From contig OZ038478.1 of the NCBI GenBank assembly GCA_964036315.1, positions 143,673,057 to 143,737,056 on the forward strand: a stretch of 64,000 nucleotides of DNA, read 5' to 3'. Shown here piece after piece: positions 9,495-23,410 of the stretch. The DNA comes from Acanthosepion esculentum. Its lineage: Eukaryota; Mollusca; Cephalopoda; Sepiida; Sepiidae. The stretch's first letter is position 1, and every line of letters begins with the position of its first letter. The notes beneath the pieces were generated by a model that did not search any database, was not told the DNA's origin, and saw only the letters and a list, made by a program, of their open reading frames with translations. The position numbers were made by a program, and so were the translations under genes.

Positions 9495-11431
9495 GGCCGG
9501 TCAGTATCGTTGCCTAGTTAACAATGTCTTTTGGTTATTGACTAAAAACTACCTTCTACTTTTGAATGTACACATGGGTTTCATTTGGGCCGGTCAGTAT
9601 CGTTGCCTAGTTAACAATGTCTTTTGGTTATTGACTAAAAACTACCTTCTACTTTTGAATGTACACATGGGTTTCATTTGGGCCGGTAAGTATCGTTGCC
9701 TAGTTAACAATTTCTTTTGGTTATTGACTAAAAACTACCTTCTACTTTTGAATGTACACATGGGTTTCATTTAGGCCGGTCAGTATCGTTGCCTAGTTAA
9801 CAATGTCTTTTGGTTATTGACTAAAAATTACCTTCTATTTTGAATGTACACATGGGTTGCATTTGGGCCGGTCAGTATCGTTGCCTAGTTAACAATGTCT
9901 TTTGGTTATTGTCTAAAAATTACCTTCTACTTTTGAATGTACACATGGGTTTCATTTGGGCCGGTCAGTATCGTTGCCTAGTTAACAATGTCTTTTGGTT
10001 ATTGACTAAAAATTACCTTCTACTTTTGAATGTACACATGGGTTTCATTTGGGCCGGTCAGTATCGTTGCCTAGTTAACAATGTCTTTTGGTTATTGACT
10101 AAAAATTACCTTCACTTTTGAATGTACACATGGGTTTCATTTGGGCCGGTCAGTATCGTTGCCTAGTTAAAAATGTCTTTTGGTTATTGACTAAAAATTA
10201 CCTTCTACTTTTGAATGTACACATGGGTTTCATTTGGGCCGGTCAGTATCGTTGCCTAGTTAACAATGTCTTTTGGTTATTGACTATAAATTACCTTCTA
10301 CTTTTGAATGTACACATGGGTTTCATTTGGGCCGGTCAGTATCGTTGCCTAGTTAACAAAGTCTTTTGGTTATTGACTAAAAATTACCTTCTACTTTTGA
10401 ATGTACACATGGGTTTCATTTGGGCCGGTCAGTATCGATGCCTAGTTAACAATGTCTTTAGGTTATTGACTAAAAATTACCTTCTACTTTTGAATGTACA
10501 CATGGGTTTCATTTGGGCCGGTCAGTATCGTTGCCTAGTTAACAAAGTCTTTTGGTTATTGACTAAAAATTACCTTCTACTTTTGAATGTACACATGGGT
10601 TTCATTTGGGCCGGTCAGTATCGATGCCTAGTTAACAATGTCTTTAGGTTATTGACTAAAAATTACCTTCTACTTTTGAATGTACACATGGGTTTAATTT
10701 GGGCCGGTCAGTATTGTTGCCTAGTTAACAATGTCTTTTGGTTATTGACTAAAAATTACCTTCTACTTTTGAATGTACACATGGGTTTCATTTGGGCCGG
10801 TCAGTATCGTTGCCTAGTTAAAAATGTCTTTTGGTTATTGACTAAAAATTACCTTCTACTTTTGAATGTACACATGTGTTTCATTTAGGCCGGTCAGTAT
10901 CGTTGCCTAGTTAACAATGTCTTTTGGTTATTGACTAAAAATTACCTTCTACTTTTGAATGTACACATGGGTTTCATTTGGGCCGGTCAGTATCGTTGCC
11001 TAGTTAACAATGTCTTTTGGTTATTGACTAAAAATTACCTTCCACTTTTGAATGTACACATGGGTTTCATTTGGGCCGGTCAGTATCGTTGCCTAGTTAA
11101 CAATGTCTTTTGGTTATTGACTAAAAATTACCTTCTACTTTTGAATGTACACATAGGTTTCATTTGGGCCGGTCAGTATCCTTGCCTAGTTAACAATGTC
11201 TTTTGGTTATTGACTAAAAATTACCTTCTACTTTTGAATGTACACATGAGTTTCCTTTGGGCCAGTCAGTATCGTTGCCTAGTTAACAATGTCTTTTAGT
11301 TATTGACTAAAAATTACCTTCTACTTTTGAATGTACACATGGGTTTTATTGGGCCGGTCAGTATCGTTGCCTAGTTAAGAATGTCTTTTGGTTATTGACT
11401 AAAAATTACCTTCTACTTTTGAATGTACACA

Positions 11432-11441
11432 TGGGTTATTG
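11432..11441. repeat. Truncated satellite unit (about 49 bp missing)
   Basis: CACATGGGTT is joined directly to ATTGACTAAA. Unit positions about 87-93 and 1-42 are missing, and the same GGTT lies at both edges of the loss, which fits a microhomology or slippage deletion. The register of the array changes here. Confidence 0.85.
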
Positions 11442-11577
11442 ACTAAAAATTACCTTCTACTTTTGAATGTACACATGGGTTTCATTTGGGCCGGTCAGTA
11501 TCGTTGCGTAGTTAACAATGTCTTTTGGTTATTGACTAAAAATTACCTTCTACTTTTGAATGTACACATGGGTTTCA

Positions 11578-12810
11578 TTTAGGCCGGTCAGTATCGTTGC
11601 CTATTTAACAATGTCTTTTGGATATTGGCTAAAAATTACCTTCTACTTTTGAATGTACACATGGGTTTCATTTGGGCCGGTCAGTATCGTTGCCTAGTTA
11701 ACAATGTTTTTTGGTTATTGACTAAAAATTACCTTCTACTTTTGAATGTACACATGGGTTTCATTTGGGCCGGTCAGTATCGTTGCCTATTTAACAATGT
11801 CTTTTGGTTATTGACTAAAAATTACCTTCTACTTTTGAATGTACACATGGGTTTCATTTCGGCCGGTCAGTATCGTTGCCTAGTGAACAATGTCTTTTGG
11901 TTATTGAATAAAAATTACCTTCTACTTTTGAATGTACACATGGGTTTCATTTGGGCTGGTCAGTATCGTTGCCTAGTTAACAATGTCTTTTGGTTATTGA
12001 CTAAAAATTACCTTCTACTTTTGAATGTACACATGGGTTTCATTTGGGCCGGTCAGTATCGTTGCCTAGTTAACAATGTCTTTTGGTTATTGACTAAAAA
12101 TTACCTTCTACTTTTGAATGTACACATGGGTTTCATTTGGGCCGGTCAGTATCGTTGCCTAGTTAACAATGTCTTTTGGTTATTGACTAAAAATTACCTT
12201 CTACTTTTGAATGTACACATGGGTTTCATTTGGGCCGGTCAGTATCGTTGCCTAGTTAACAATGTTTTTTGGTTTTTGACTAAAAATTACCTTCTACTTT
12301 TGAATGTACACATGGGTTTCATTTGCGCCGGTCAGTATCGTTGCCTAGTTAACAATGTCTTTTGGTTATTGACTAAAAATTACCTTCTACTTTTAAATGT
12401 ACACATGGGTTTCATTTATGCCGGTCAGTATCGTTGCCTAGTTAACAATGTCTTCTGGTTATTGACTAAAAATTACCTTCTACTTTTGAATGTACACATG
12501 GGTTTCATTTGGGCCGGTCAGTATCGTTGCCTAGTTAACAATGTCTTTTGGTTATTGACTAAAGATTACCTTCTACTTTTGAATGTACACATGGGTTTCA
12601 TTTGGGCCGGTCAGTATCGTTGCCTAGTTAACAATGTCTTTTGGTTATTGACTAAATATTACCTTCTACTTTTGAATGTACACATGTGTTTCATTTATGC
12701 CGGTCAGTATCGTTGTCTAGTTAACAATGTCTTTTGTTTATTGACTAAAAATTACCTTCTACTTTTGAATGTACACATGGGTTTCATTTGGCCGGTCAGT
12801 ATCGTTGCCT
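11578..12810. repeat. Multi-unit block, related to 13806-15110
   Basis: A run of units with private variants (CCTATTTAAC, GGATATTGGCT, AATGTTTTTTGG, a GTGAACAATG/TTGAATAAAA pair, GGGCTGGTCAG, then TTTGCGCC and TTTATGCC) recurs in nearly the same order at about 13806-15110. The offset is about 24 units at the left and changes further in. It indicates duplication of a segment of more than ten units followed by local gain or loss. Confidence 0.75.
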
Positions 12811-13805
12811 AGTTAACAATGTCTTTTGGTTATTGACTAAAAATTACCTTCTATTTTTTAATGTACATATGTGTTTCATTTAGGCCGGTCAGTATCGTTG
12901 CCTAGTTAACAATGTCTTTTGGTTATTGACTAAAAATTACCTTCTACTTTTGAATGTACACATGGGTTTCATTTGGGCCTGTCAGTATCGTTGCGTAGTT
13001 AACAATGTCTTTTGGTTATTGACTAAAAATTACCTTCTACTTTTGAATGTACACATGGGTTTCATTTAGGCCGGTCAGTATCGTTGCCTATTTAACAATG
13101 TATTTTGGATATTGGCTAAAAATTACCTTCTACTTTTGAATGTACACATGGGTTTCATTTGGGCCGGTCAGTATCGTTGCCTAGTTAACAATGTCTTTTG
13201 GTTATTGACTAAAAATTACCTTCTACTTTTGAATGTACACATGGGTTTCATTTAGGCCGGTCAGTATCGTTGCCTAGTTAACAATGTCTTTTGGTTATTG
13301 ACTAAAAATTACCTTCTACTTTTGAATGTACACATGGGTTTCATTTGGGCCGGTCAGTATCGTTGCCTAGTTAACAATGTCTTTTGGTTATTGACTAAAA
13401 ATTACCTTCTACTTTTGATTGTACACATGGGTTTCATTTGGGTCGGTCAGTATCGTTGCCTAGTTAACAATGTCTTTTGGTTATTGACTAAAAATTACCT
13501 TCTACTTTTGAATGTACACATGGGTTTCATTTGGGCCGGTCAGTATCGTTGCCTAGTTAACAATGTTTTTTGGTTATTGACTAAAAATTACCTTCTACTT
13601 TTGAATGTACACATGGGTTTCATTTGGGCCGGTCAGTATCGTTGCCTAGTTAACAATGTCTTTTGGTTATTGACTAAAAATTACCTTCTACTTTTGAATG
13701 AACACACGGGTTTCATTTAGGCCGATCAGTATCGTTGCCTAGTTAACAATGTCTTTTGGTTATTGACAAAAATTACCTTCTACTTTTGAATGTACACATG
13801 GGTTT

Positions 13806-15110
13806 CATTTGAGCCGGTCAGTATCGTTGCCTATTTAACAATGTCTTTTGGATATTGGCTAAAAATTACCTTCTACTTTTGAATGTACACATGGGTTTCA
13901 TTTGGGCCGGTCAGTATCGTTGCCTAGTTAACAATGTTTTTTGGTTATTGACTAAAAATTACCTTCTACTTTTGAATTTACACATGGGTTTCATTTGGGC
14001 CGGTCAGTATCGTTGCCTATTTAACAATGTCTTTTGGTTATTGACTAAAAATTACCTTCTACTTTTGAATGTACACATGGGTTTCATTTGGGCCAGTCAG
14101 TATCGTTGCCTAGTGAACAATGTCTTTTGGTTATTGAATAAAAATTACCTTCTACTTTTGAATGTACACATGGGTTTCATTTGGGCTGGTCAGTATTGTT
14201 GCCTAGTTAACAATGTCTTTTGGTTATTGACTAAAAATTACCTTCTACTTTTGAATGTACACATGGGTTTCATTTGGGCCGGTCAGTATCGTTGCCTAGT
14301 TAACAATGTCTTTTGGTTATTGACTAAAAATTACCTTCTACTTTTGAATGTACACATGGGTTTCATTTGGGCCGGTCAGTATCGTTGCCTATTTAACAAT
14401 GTCTTTTGATTATTGACTAAAAATTACCTTCTACTTTTGAATGTACACATGGGTTTCATTTGGGCCGGTCAGTATCGTTGCCTAGTTAACAATGTCTTTT
14501 GGTTATTGACTAAAAATTACCTTCTACTTTTGAATGTACACATGGGTTTCATTTAGGCCGGTCAGTATCGTTGCCTATTTAACAATGTCTTTTGGATATT
14601 GGCTAAAAATTACCTTCTACTTTTGAATGTACACATGGGTTTCATTTGGGCCGGTCAGTATCGTTGCCTAGTTAACAATGTTTTTTGGATTTTGACTAAA
14701 AATTACCTTCTACTTTTGAATGTACACATGGGTTTCATTTGCGCCGGTCAGTATCGTTGCCTAGTTAACAATGTCTTTTGGTTATTGACTAAAAATTACC
14801 TTCTACTTTTAAATGTACACATGGGTTTCATTTGGGCCGGTCAGTATCGTTGCCTAGTTAACAATGTCTTCTGGTTATTGACTAAAAATTACCTTCTACT
14901 TTTGAATGTACACATGGGTTTCATTTGGGCCGGTCAGTATCGTTGCCTAGTTAACAATGTCTTTTGGTTATTGACTAAATATTACCTTCTACTTTTGAAT
15001 GTACACATGTGTTTCATTTATGCCGGACAGTATCGTTGCCTAGTTAACAATGTCTTTTGTTTATTGACTAAAAATTACCTTCTACTTTTAAATGTACGCA
15101 TGGGTTTCAT
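13806..15110. repeat. Multi-unit block, second copy of 11578-12810
   Basis: Same variant order as the block at 11578-12810. An internal 744-bp (8-unit) repetition of its leading units also occurs: the GGATATTGGCT unit at about 13850 returns at about 14594. Confidence 0.7.
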
Positions 15111-15799
15111 TTGAGCCGGTCAGTATCGTTGCCTAGTTAACAATGTCTTTTGGATATTGTCTAAAAATTACCTTCTACTTTTGAATGTACACATGGGTTT
15201 AATTTAGGCCTGTCAGTATCGTTGCCTAGTTAAAAATGTCTTTTGGTTATTGACTAAAAATTACCTTCTACTTTTGAATGTACACATGTGTTTCATTTGG
15301 GCCGGTCAGTATCGTTGCCTAGATAACAATGTATTTTGGTTATTGACAAAAATTACCTTCTACTTTTGAATGTACACATCGGTTTCATTTGGGCCGGTCA
15401 GTATCGTTGCCTAGTTAACAAGGTCTTTTGGTTATTGACTAAAAATTACCTTCTACTTTTGAATGTACACATGGGTTTAATTTGGGCCGGTCAGAATCGT
15501 TGCCTAGTTAACAATGTCTTTTGGTTATTGACTAAAAATTACCTTCTATTTTTGAATAAACACATGGGTTTCATTTAGGCCGGTCAGAATCGTTGCCTAG
15601 GTAACAATGTCTTTTGGTTATTGACTAAAAATTACCTTCTACTTTTGAATGTACACATGGGTTTCATTTGGGCCGGTCAGTATCGTTGCCTATTTAACAA
15701 TGTCTTTTGGTTATTGACTAAAAATTACCTTCTACTTTTGCATGTACACATGGGTTTCATTTAGGCCGGTCAGTATCGTTGCCTAGGTAACAATGTCTT

Positions 15800-17060
15800 T
15801 TGGTTATTGACTAAAAATTACCTTCTACTTTTGAATGTACACATGGGTTTCATTTGGGCCGGTCAGTATCGTTGCCTAGTTAACAATGTCTTTTGGTTAT
15901 TGACTAAAAATTACCTTATACTTTTGAATGTACACATGGGTTTCATTTGGGCCGGTCAGTATCGTTGCCTAGTTAACAATGTCTTTTGGTTATTGACTAA
16001 AAATTACCTTCTACTTTTGAATGTACACATGAGTTTCATTTGGGCCAGTCAGTATCGTTGCCTAGTTAACTATGTCTTTTGGTTTTTGACTAAAAAATTA
16101 CCTTCTACTTTTGAATGTACACATGGGTTTTATTGGGCCGGTCAGAATCGTTGCCTAGTTAAGAATGTCTTTTGGTTATTGACTAAAAATTACCTTCTAT
16201 TTTGAATGTACACATGGGTTTAATTTGGGCCGGTCAGTATCGTTGCCTAGGTAACAATGTCTTTTGGTTATTGACTAAAAATTACCTTCTACTTTTGAAT
16301 GTACACATGGGTTTCATTTGGGCCGGTCAGTATAGTTGCCTAGTTAACAATGTCTTTTGGTTATTGACTAAAAATTACCTTATACTTTTGAATGTACACA
16401 TGGGTTTCATTTGGGCCGGTCAGTATCGTTGCCTAGTTAACAATGTCTTTTGGTTATTGACTAAAAATTACCTTCTACTTTTGAATGTACACATGAGTTT
16501 CATTTGGGCCAGTCAGTATCGTTGCCTAGTTAACTATGTCTTTTGGTTTTTGACTAAAAATTACCTTCTACTTTTGAATGTACACATGGGTTTTATTGGG
16601 CCGGTCAGAATCGTTGCCTAGTTAAGAATGTCTTTTGGTTATTGACTAAAAATTACCTTCTACTTTTGAATGTACACATGGGTTTCATTTGGGCCGGTCA
16701 GTATCGTTGCCTAGGTAACAATGTCTTTTGGTTATTGACTAAAAATTACCTTCTACTTTTGAATGTACACATGGGTTTCATTTGGGCCGGTCAGTATAGT
16801 TGCCTAGTTAACAATGTCTTTTGGTTATTGACTAAAAATTACCTTATACTTTTGAATGTACACATGGGTTTCATTTGGGCCGGTCAGTATCGTTGCCTAG
16901 TTAACAATGTCTTTTGGTTATTGACTAAAAATTACCTTCTACTTTTGAATGTACACATGAGTTTCATTTGGGCCAGTCAGTATCGTTGCCTAGTTAACTA
17001 TGTCTTTTGGTTTTTGACTAAAAATTTCCTTCTACTTTTGAATGTACACATGGGTTTTAT
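15800..17060. repeat. 4-5-unit cassette with a diagnostic 1-bp deletion
   Basis: A cassette recurs in fixed order: a unit with CCTTATACTTTT, a consensus-like unit, a unit with ATGAGTTTC...GCCAGTCAG...AACTATGTC, and a unit with GGGTTTTATTGGGCC (one base shorter) followed by CAGAATCG and TTAAGAATG. Further copies lie at about 18.75-19.05, 19.95-20.25, 20.42-20.71, 21.8-22.1, 22.3-22.57, 29.1-29.35 and 29.75-30.0 kb. Spacings of 371 and 464 bp (4x93-1, 5x93-1) reflect the deletion, which also shifts the + strand frame. Confidence 0.8.
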
Positions 17061-19699
17061 TGGGCCGGTCAGTATCGTTGCATGGGTAACAATGTCTTTT
17101 GGTTATTGACTAAAAATTACCTTCTACTTTTGAATGTACACATGGGTTTCATTTGGGCCGGTCAGTATCGTTGCCTAGTTAACAATGTCTTTTGGTTATT
17201 GACTAAAAATTACCTTCTACTTTTGAATGTACACATGGGTTTCATTTGGGCCGGTCAGTATCGTTGCCTAGTTAAAAATGTCTTTTGGTTATTGACTAAA
17301 AATTACCTACTACTTTTGAATGTACACATGTGTTTCATTTAGGCCGGTCAGTATCATTGCCTAGTTAACAATGTCTTTTGTTTATTGACTAAAAATTACC
17401 TTCTACTTTTGAATGTACACATGGGTTTCATTTGGGCCGGTCAGTATCGTTGCCTAGTTAACAATGTCTTTTGGTTATTGACTAAAAATTACCTTCTACT
17501 TTTGAATGTACACATGTGTTTTATTTAGGCCGGTCAGTATCGTTGCCTAGTTAACAATGTCTTTTGGTTATTGACTAAAAATTACAATCTACTTTTGAAT
17601 GTACGCATGGGTTTCATTTGAGCCGGTCAGTATCGTTGCCTAGTTAACAATGTCTTTTGGATATTGTCAAAAATTACCTTCTACTTTTGAATGTACACAT
17701 GGGTTTAATTTAGGCCTGTCAGTATCGTTGCCTAGTTAAAAATGTCTTTTGGTTATTGACTAAAAATTACCTTCTACTTTTGAATGTACACATGTGTTTC
17801 ATTTAGGCCGGTCAATATCGTTGCCTAGTTAACAATGTCTTTTGGTTATTGACTAATAATTACCTTCTACTTTTGAATGTACACATGGGTTTCATTTGGG
17901 CCGGTCAGTATCGTTGCCTAGTTAACAATGTCTTTTGTTTATTGGCTAAAAATTACCTTCTACTTTTGAATGTACACATGGGTTTCATTTGGGCCGGTCA
18001 GTATCGTTGCCTAGTTAACAATGTCTTTTGGTTATTGACTAAAAATTACCTTCTACTTTTGAATGTACACATGGGTTTCATTTGGGCCGGTCAGTATCGT
18101 TGCCTAGTTAACAATGTCTTTTGGTTATTGACTAAAAATTACCTTCTACTTTTGAATGTACACATGGGTTTCATTTGGGCCGGTCAGTATCGTTTCCTAG
18201 TTAACAATGTCTTTTGGTTATTGACTAAAAATTACCTTCTACTTTTGAATGTACACATGGGTTTCATTTGGGCCGGTCAGTATCGTTGCCTAGTTAACAA
18301 TGTCTTTTGGTTATTGACTAAAAATTACTTTCTACTTTTGAATGTACACATGGGTTTCATTTGGGCCGGTCAGTATCGTTGCCTAGATAACAATGTCTTT
18401 TGGTTATTGACTAAAAATTACCTTCTACTTTTGAATGTACACATCGGTTTCATTTTGGCCGGTCAGTATCGTTGCCTAGTTAACAAGGTCTTTTGGTTAT
18501 TGACTAAAAATTACCTTCTACTTTCGAATGTACACATGGGTTTCATTTGGGCCGGTCAGAATCGTTGCCTAGTTAACAATGTCTTTTGGTTATTGACTAA
18601 AAAATTACCTTCTACTTTTGAATAAACACATGGGTTTCATTTAGGCCGGTCAGTATCGTTGCCTAGGTAACAATGTCTTTTGGTTATTGACTAAAAATTA
18701 CCTTCTACTTTTGAATGTACACATGGGTTTCATTTGGGCCGGTCAGTATCGTTGCCTAGTTAACAATGTCTTTTGGTTATTGACTAAAAATTACCTTATA
18801 CTTTTGAATGTACACATGGGTTTCATTTGGGCCGGTCAGTATCGTTGCCTAGTTAACAATGTCTTTTGGTTATTGACTAAAAATTACCTTCTACTTTTGA
18901 ATGTACACATGAGTTTCATTTGGGCCAGTCAGTATCGTTGCCTAGTTAACTATGTCTTTTGGTTTTTGACTAAAAATTACCTTCTACTTTTGAATGTACA
19001 CATGGGTTTTATTGGGCCGGTCAGAATCGTTGCCAAGTTAAGAATGTCTTTTGGTTATTGACTAAAAATTACCTTCTACTTTTGAATGTACACATGGGTT
19101 TCATTTGGGCCGGTCAGTATCGTTGCCTAGGTAACAATGTCTTTTGGTTATTGACTAAAAATTACCTTCTACTTTTGTATGTACACATGGGTTTCATTTG
19201 GGCCGGTCAGTATCGTTGCCTAGTTAACAATGTCTTTTGGTTATTGACTAAAAATTACCTTATACTTTTGAATGTACACATGGGTTTCATTTGGGCCGGT
19301 CAGTATCGTTGCCTAGTTAACAATGTCTTTTGGTTATTGACTAAAAATTACCTTCTACTTTTGAATGTACACATGAGTTTCATTTGGGCCAGTCAGTATC
19401 GTTGCCTAGTTAACTATGTCTTTTGGTTTTTGACTAAAAATTACCTTCTACTTTTGAATGTACACATCGGTTTCATTTGGGCCGGTCAGTATCGTTGCCT
19501 AGTTAACAAGGTCTTTTGGTTATTGACTAAAAATTACCTTCTACTTTTGAATGTACACATGGGTTTCATTTGGGCCGGTCAGAATCGTTGCCTAGTTAAC
19601 AATGTCTTTTGGTTATTGACTAAACATGACCTTCTACTTTTGAATAAACACATGGGTTTCATTTAGGCCGGTCAGAATCGTTGCCTAGGTAACAATGTC

Positions 19700-22600
19700 T
19701 TTTGGTTATTGACTAAAAATTACCTTCTAGTTTTGAATGTACACATGGGTTTCATTTGGGCCGGTCAGTATCGTTGCCTATTTAACAATGTCTTTTGGTT
19801 ATTGACTAAAAATTACCTTCTACTTTTGCATGTACACATGGGTTTCATTTAGAACGGTCAGTATCGTTGCCTAGGTAACAATGTCTTTTGGTTATTGACT
19901 AAAAATTACCTTCTACTTTTGAATGTACACATGGGTTTCATTTGGGCCGGTCAGTATCGTTGCCTAGTTAACAATGTCTTTTGGTTATTGACTAAAAATT
20001 ACCTTATACTTTTGAATGTACACATGGGTTTCATTTGGGCCGGTCAGTATCGTTGCCTAGTTAACAATGTCTTTTTGTTATTGACTAAAAATTACCTTCT
20101 ACTTTTGAATGTACACATGAGTTTCATTTGGGCCAGTCAGTATCGTTGCCTAGTTAACTATGTCTTTTGGTTTTTGACTAAAAATTACCTTCTACTTTTG
20201 AATGTACACATGGGTTTTATTGGGCCGGTCAGAATCGTTGCCTAGTTAAGAATGTCTTTTGGTTATTGACTAAAAATTACCTTCTACTTTTGAATGTACA
20301 CATGGGTTTCATTTAGGCCGGTCAGTATCGTTGCCTAGGTAACAATGTCTTTTGGTTATTGACTAAAAATTACCTTCTACTTTTGAATGTACACATGGGT
20401 TTCATTTGGGCCGGTCAGTATCGTTGCCTAGTTAACAATGTCTTTTGGTTATTGACTAAAAATTACCTTATACTTTTGAATGTACACATGGGTTTCATTT
20501 GGCCCGGTCAGTATCGTTGCCTAGTTAACAATGTCTTTTGGTTATTGACTAAAAATTACCTTCTACTTTTGAATGTACACATGAGTTTCATTTGGGCCAG
20601 TCAGTATCGTTGCCTAGTTAACTATGTCTTTTGGTTTTTGACTAAAAATTACCTTCTACTTTTGAATGTACACATGGGTTTTATTGGGCCGGTCAGAATC
20701 GTTGCCTAGTTAAGAATGTCTTTTGGTTATTGACTAAAAATTGCCTTCTACTTTTGAATGTACACATGGGTTTCATTTGGGCCGGTCAGTATCGTTGCCT
20801 AGGTAACCATGTCTTTTGGTTATTGACTAAAAATTACCTTCTACTTTTGAATGTACACATGGGTTTCATTTGGGCCGGTCAGTATCGTTGCCTAGTTAAC
20901 AATGTCTTTTGGTTATTGACTAAAAATTACCTTCTACTTTTGAATGTACACATGGGTTTCATTTGGGCCGGTCAGTATCGTTGCCTAGTTAAAAATGTCT
21001 TTTGGTTATTGACTAAAAATTACCTACTACTTTTGAACGTACACATGTGTTTCATTTAGGCCGGTCAGTATCATTGCCTAGTTAACAATGTCTTTTGGTT
21101 ATTGACTAAAAATTACCTTCTACTTTTGAATGTACACATGGGTTTCATTTGGGCCGGTCAGTATCGTTGCCTAGTTAACAATGTCTTTTGGTTATTGACT
21201 AAAAATTACCTTCTACTTTTGAATGTACACATGTGTTTTATTTAGGCCGGTCAGTATCGTTGCCTAGTTAACAATGTCTTTTGGTTATTGACTAAAAATT
21301 ACCTTCTACTTTTGAATGTACGCATGGGTTTCATTTGAGCCGGTCAGTATCGTTGCCTAGTTAACAATGTCTTTTGGATATTGTCTAAAAATTACCTTCT
21401 ACTTTTGAATGTACACATGGGTTTAATTTAGGCCTGTCAGTATCGTTGCCTAGTTAAAAATGTCTTTTGGTTATTGACTAAAAATTACCTTCTACTTTTG
21501 AATGTACACATGTGTTTCATTTAGGCCGGTCAATATCGTTGCCTAGTTAACAATGTCTTTTGGTTATTGACTAAAAATTACCTTCTACTTTTGAATGTAC
21601 ACATGGGTTTCATTTGGGCCGGTCAGTATCGTTGCCTATTTAACAATGTCTTTTGGTTATTGACTAAAAATTACCTTCTACTTTTGCATGTACACATGGG
21701 TTTCATTTAGAACGGTCAGTATCGTTGCCTAGGTAACAATGTCTTTTGGTTATTGACTAAAAATTACCTTCTACTTTTGAATGTACACATGGGTTTCATT
21801 TGGGCCGGTCAGTATCGTTGCCTAGTTAACAATGTCTTTTGGTTATTGACTAAAAATTACCTTATACTTTTGAATGTACACATGGGTTTCATTTGGGCCG
21901 GTCAGTATCGTTGCCTAGTTAACAATGTCTTTTGGTTATTGACTAAAAATTACCTTCTACTTTTGAATGTACACATGAGTTTCATTTGGGCCAGTCAGTA
22001 TCGTTGCCTAGTTAACTATGTCTTTTGGTTTTTGACTAAAAATTACCTTCTACTTTTGAATGTACACATGGGTTTTATTGGGCCGGTCAGAATCGTTGCC
22101 TAGTTAAGAATGTCTTTTGGTTATTGACTAAAAATTACCTTCTACTTTTGAATGTACACATGGGTTTCATTTAGGCCGGTCAGTATCGTTGCCTAGGTAA
22201 CAATGTCTTTTGGTTATTGACTAAAAATTACCTTCTACTTTTGAATGTACACATGGGTTTCATTTGGGCCGGTCAGTATCGTTGCCTAGTTAACAATGTC
22301 TTTTGGTTATTGACTAAAAATTACCTTCTACTTTTGAATGTACACATGGGTTTCATTTGGCCCGGTCAGTATCGTTGCCTAGTTAACAATGTCTTTTGGT
22401 TATTGACTAAAAATTACCTTCTACTTTTGAATGTACACATGAGTTTCATTTGGGCCAGTCAGTATCGTTGCCTAGTTAACTATGTCTTTTGGTTTTTGAC
22501 TAAAAATTACCTTCTACTTTTGAATGTACACATGGGTTTTATTGGGCCGGTCAGAATCGTTGCCTAGTTAAGAATGTCTTTTGGTTATTGACTAAAAATT

Positions 22601-23410
22601 GCCTTCTACTTTTGAATGTACACATGGGTTTCATTTGGGCCGGTCAGTATCGTTGCCTAGGTAACAATGTCTTTTGGTTATTGACTAAAAATTACCTTCT
22701 ACTTTTGAATGTACACATGGGTTTCATTTGGGCCGGTCAGTATCGTTGCCTAGTTAACAATGTCTTTTGGTTATTGACTAAAAATTACCTTCTACTTTTG
22801 AATGTACACATGGGTTTCATTTGGGCCGGTCAGTATCGTTGCCTAGTTAAAAATGTCTTTTGGTTATTGACTAAAAATTACCTACTACTTTTGAACGTAC
22901 ACATGTGTTTCATTTAGGCCGGTCAGTATCATTGCCTAGTTAACAATGTCTTTTGGTTATTGACTAAAAATTACCTTCTACTTTTGAATGTACACATGGG
23001 TTTCATTTGGGCCGGTCAGTATCGTTGCCTAGTTAACAATGTCTTTTGGTTATTGACTAAAAATTACCTTCTACTTTTGAATGTACACATGTGTTTTATT
23101 TAGGCCGGTCAGTATCGTTGCCTAGTTAACAATGTCTTTTGGTTATTGACTAAAAATTACCTTCTACTTTTGAATGTACGCATGGGTTTCATTTGAGCCG
23201 GTCAGTATCGTTGCCTAGTTAACAATGTCTTTTGGATATTGTCTAAAAATTACCTTCTACTTTTGAATGTACACATGGGTTTAATTTAGGCCTGTCAGTA
23301 TCGTTGCCTAGTTAAAAATGTCTTTTGGTTATTGACTAAAAATTACCTTCTACTTTTGAATGTACACATGTGTTTCATTTAGGCCGGTCAATATCGTTGC
23401 CTAGTTAACA
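19700..23410. repeat. Tandem pair of 1,858-bp (20-unit) higher-order repeats
   Basis: Copy one is about 19700-21555, copy two about 21558-23410. Private variants fall exactly 1,858 bp apart: the AGAACGGTCAG unit (19851/21709), ATTGCCTTC (20750/22608 region), AGTATCATTGCC (21067/22925 region) and GGTCAATATCG (21528/23386). The offset is 20x93-2 because each copy carries two 1-bp deletions. An older, diverged relative of the right part lies at about 17.08-17.85 kb. Confidence 0.85.
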
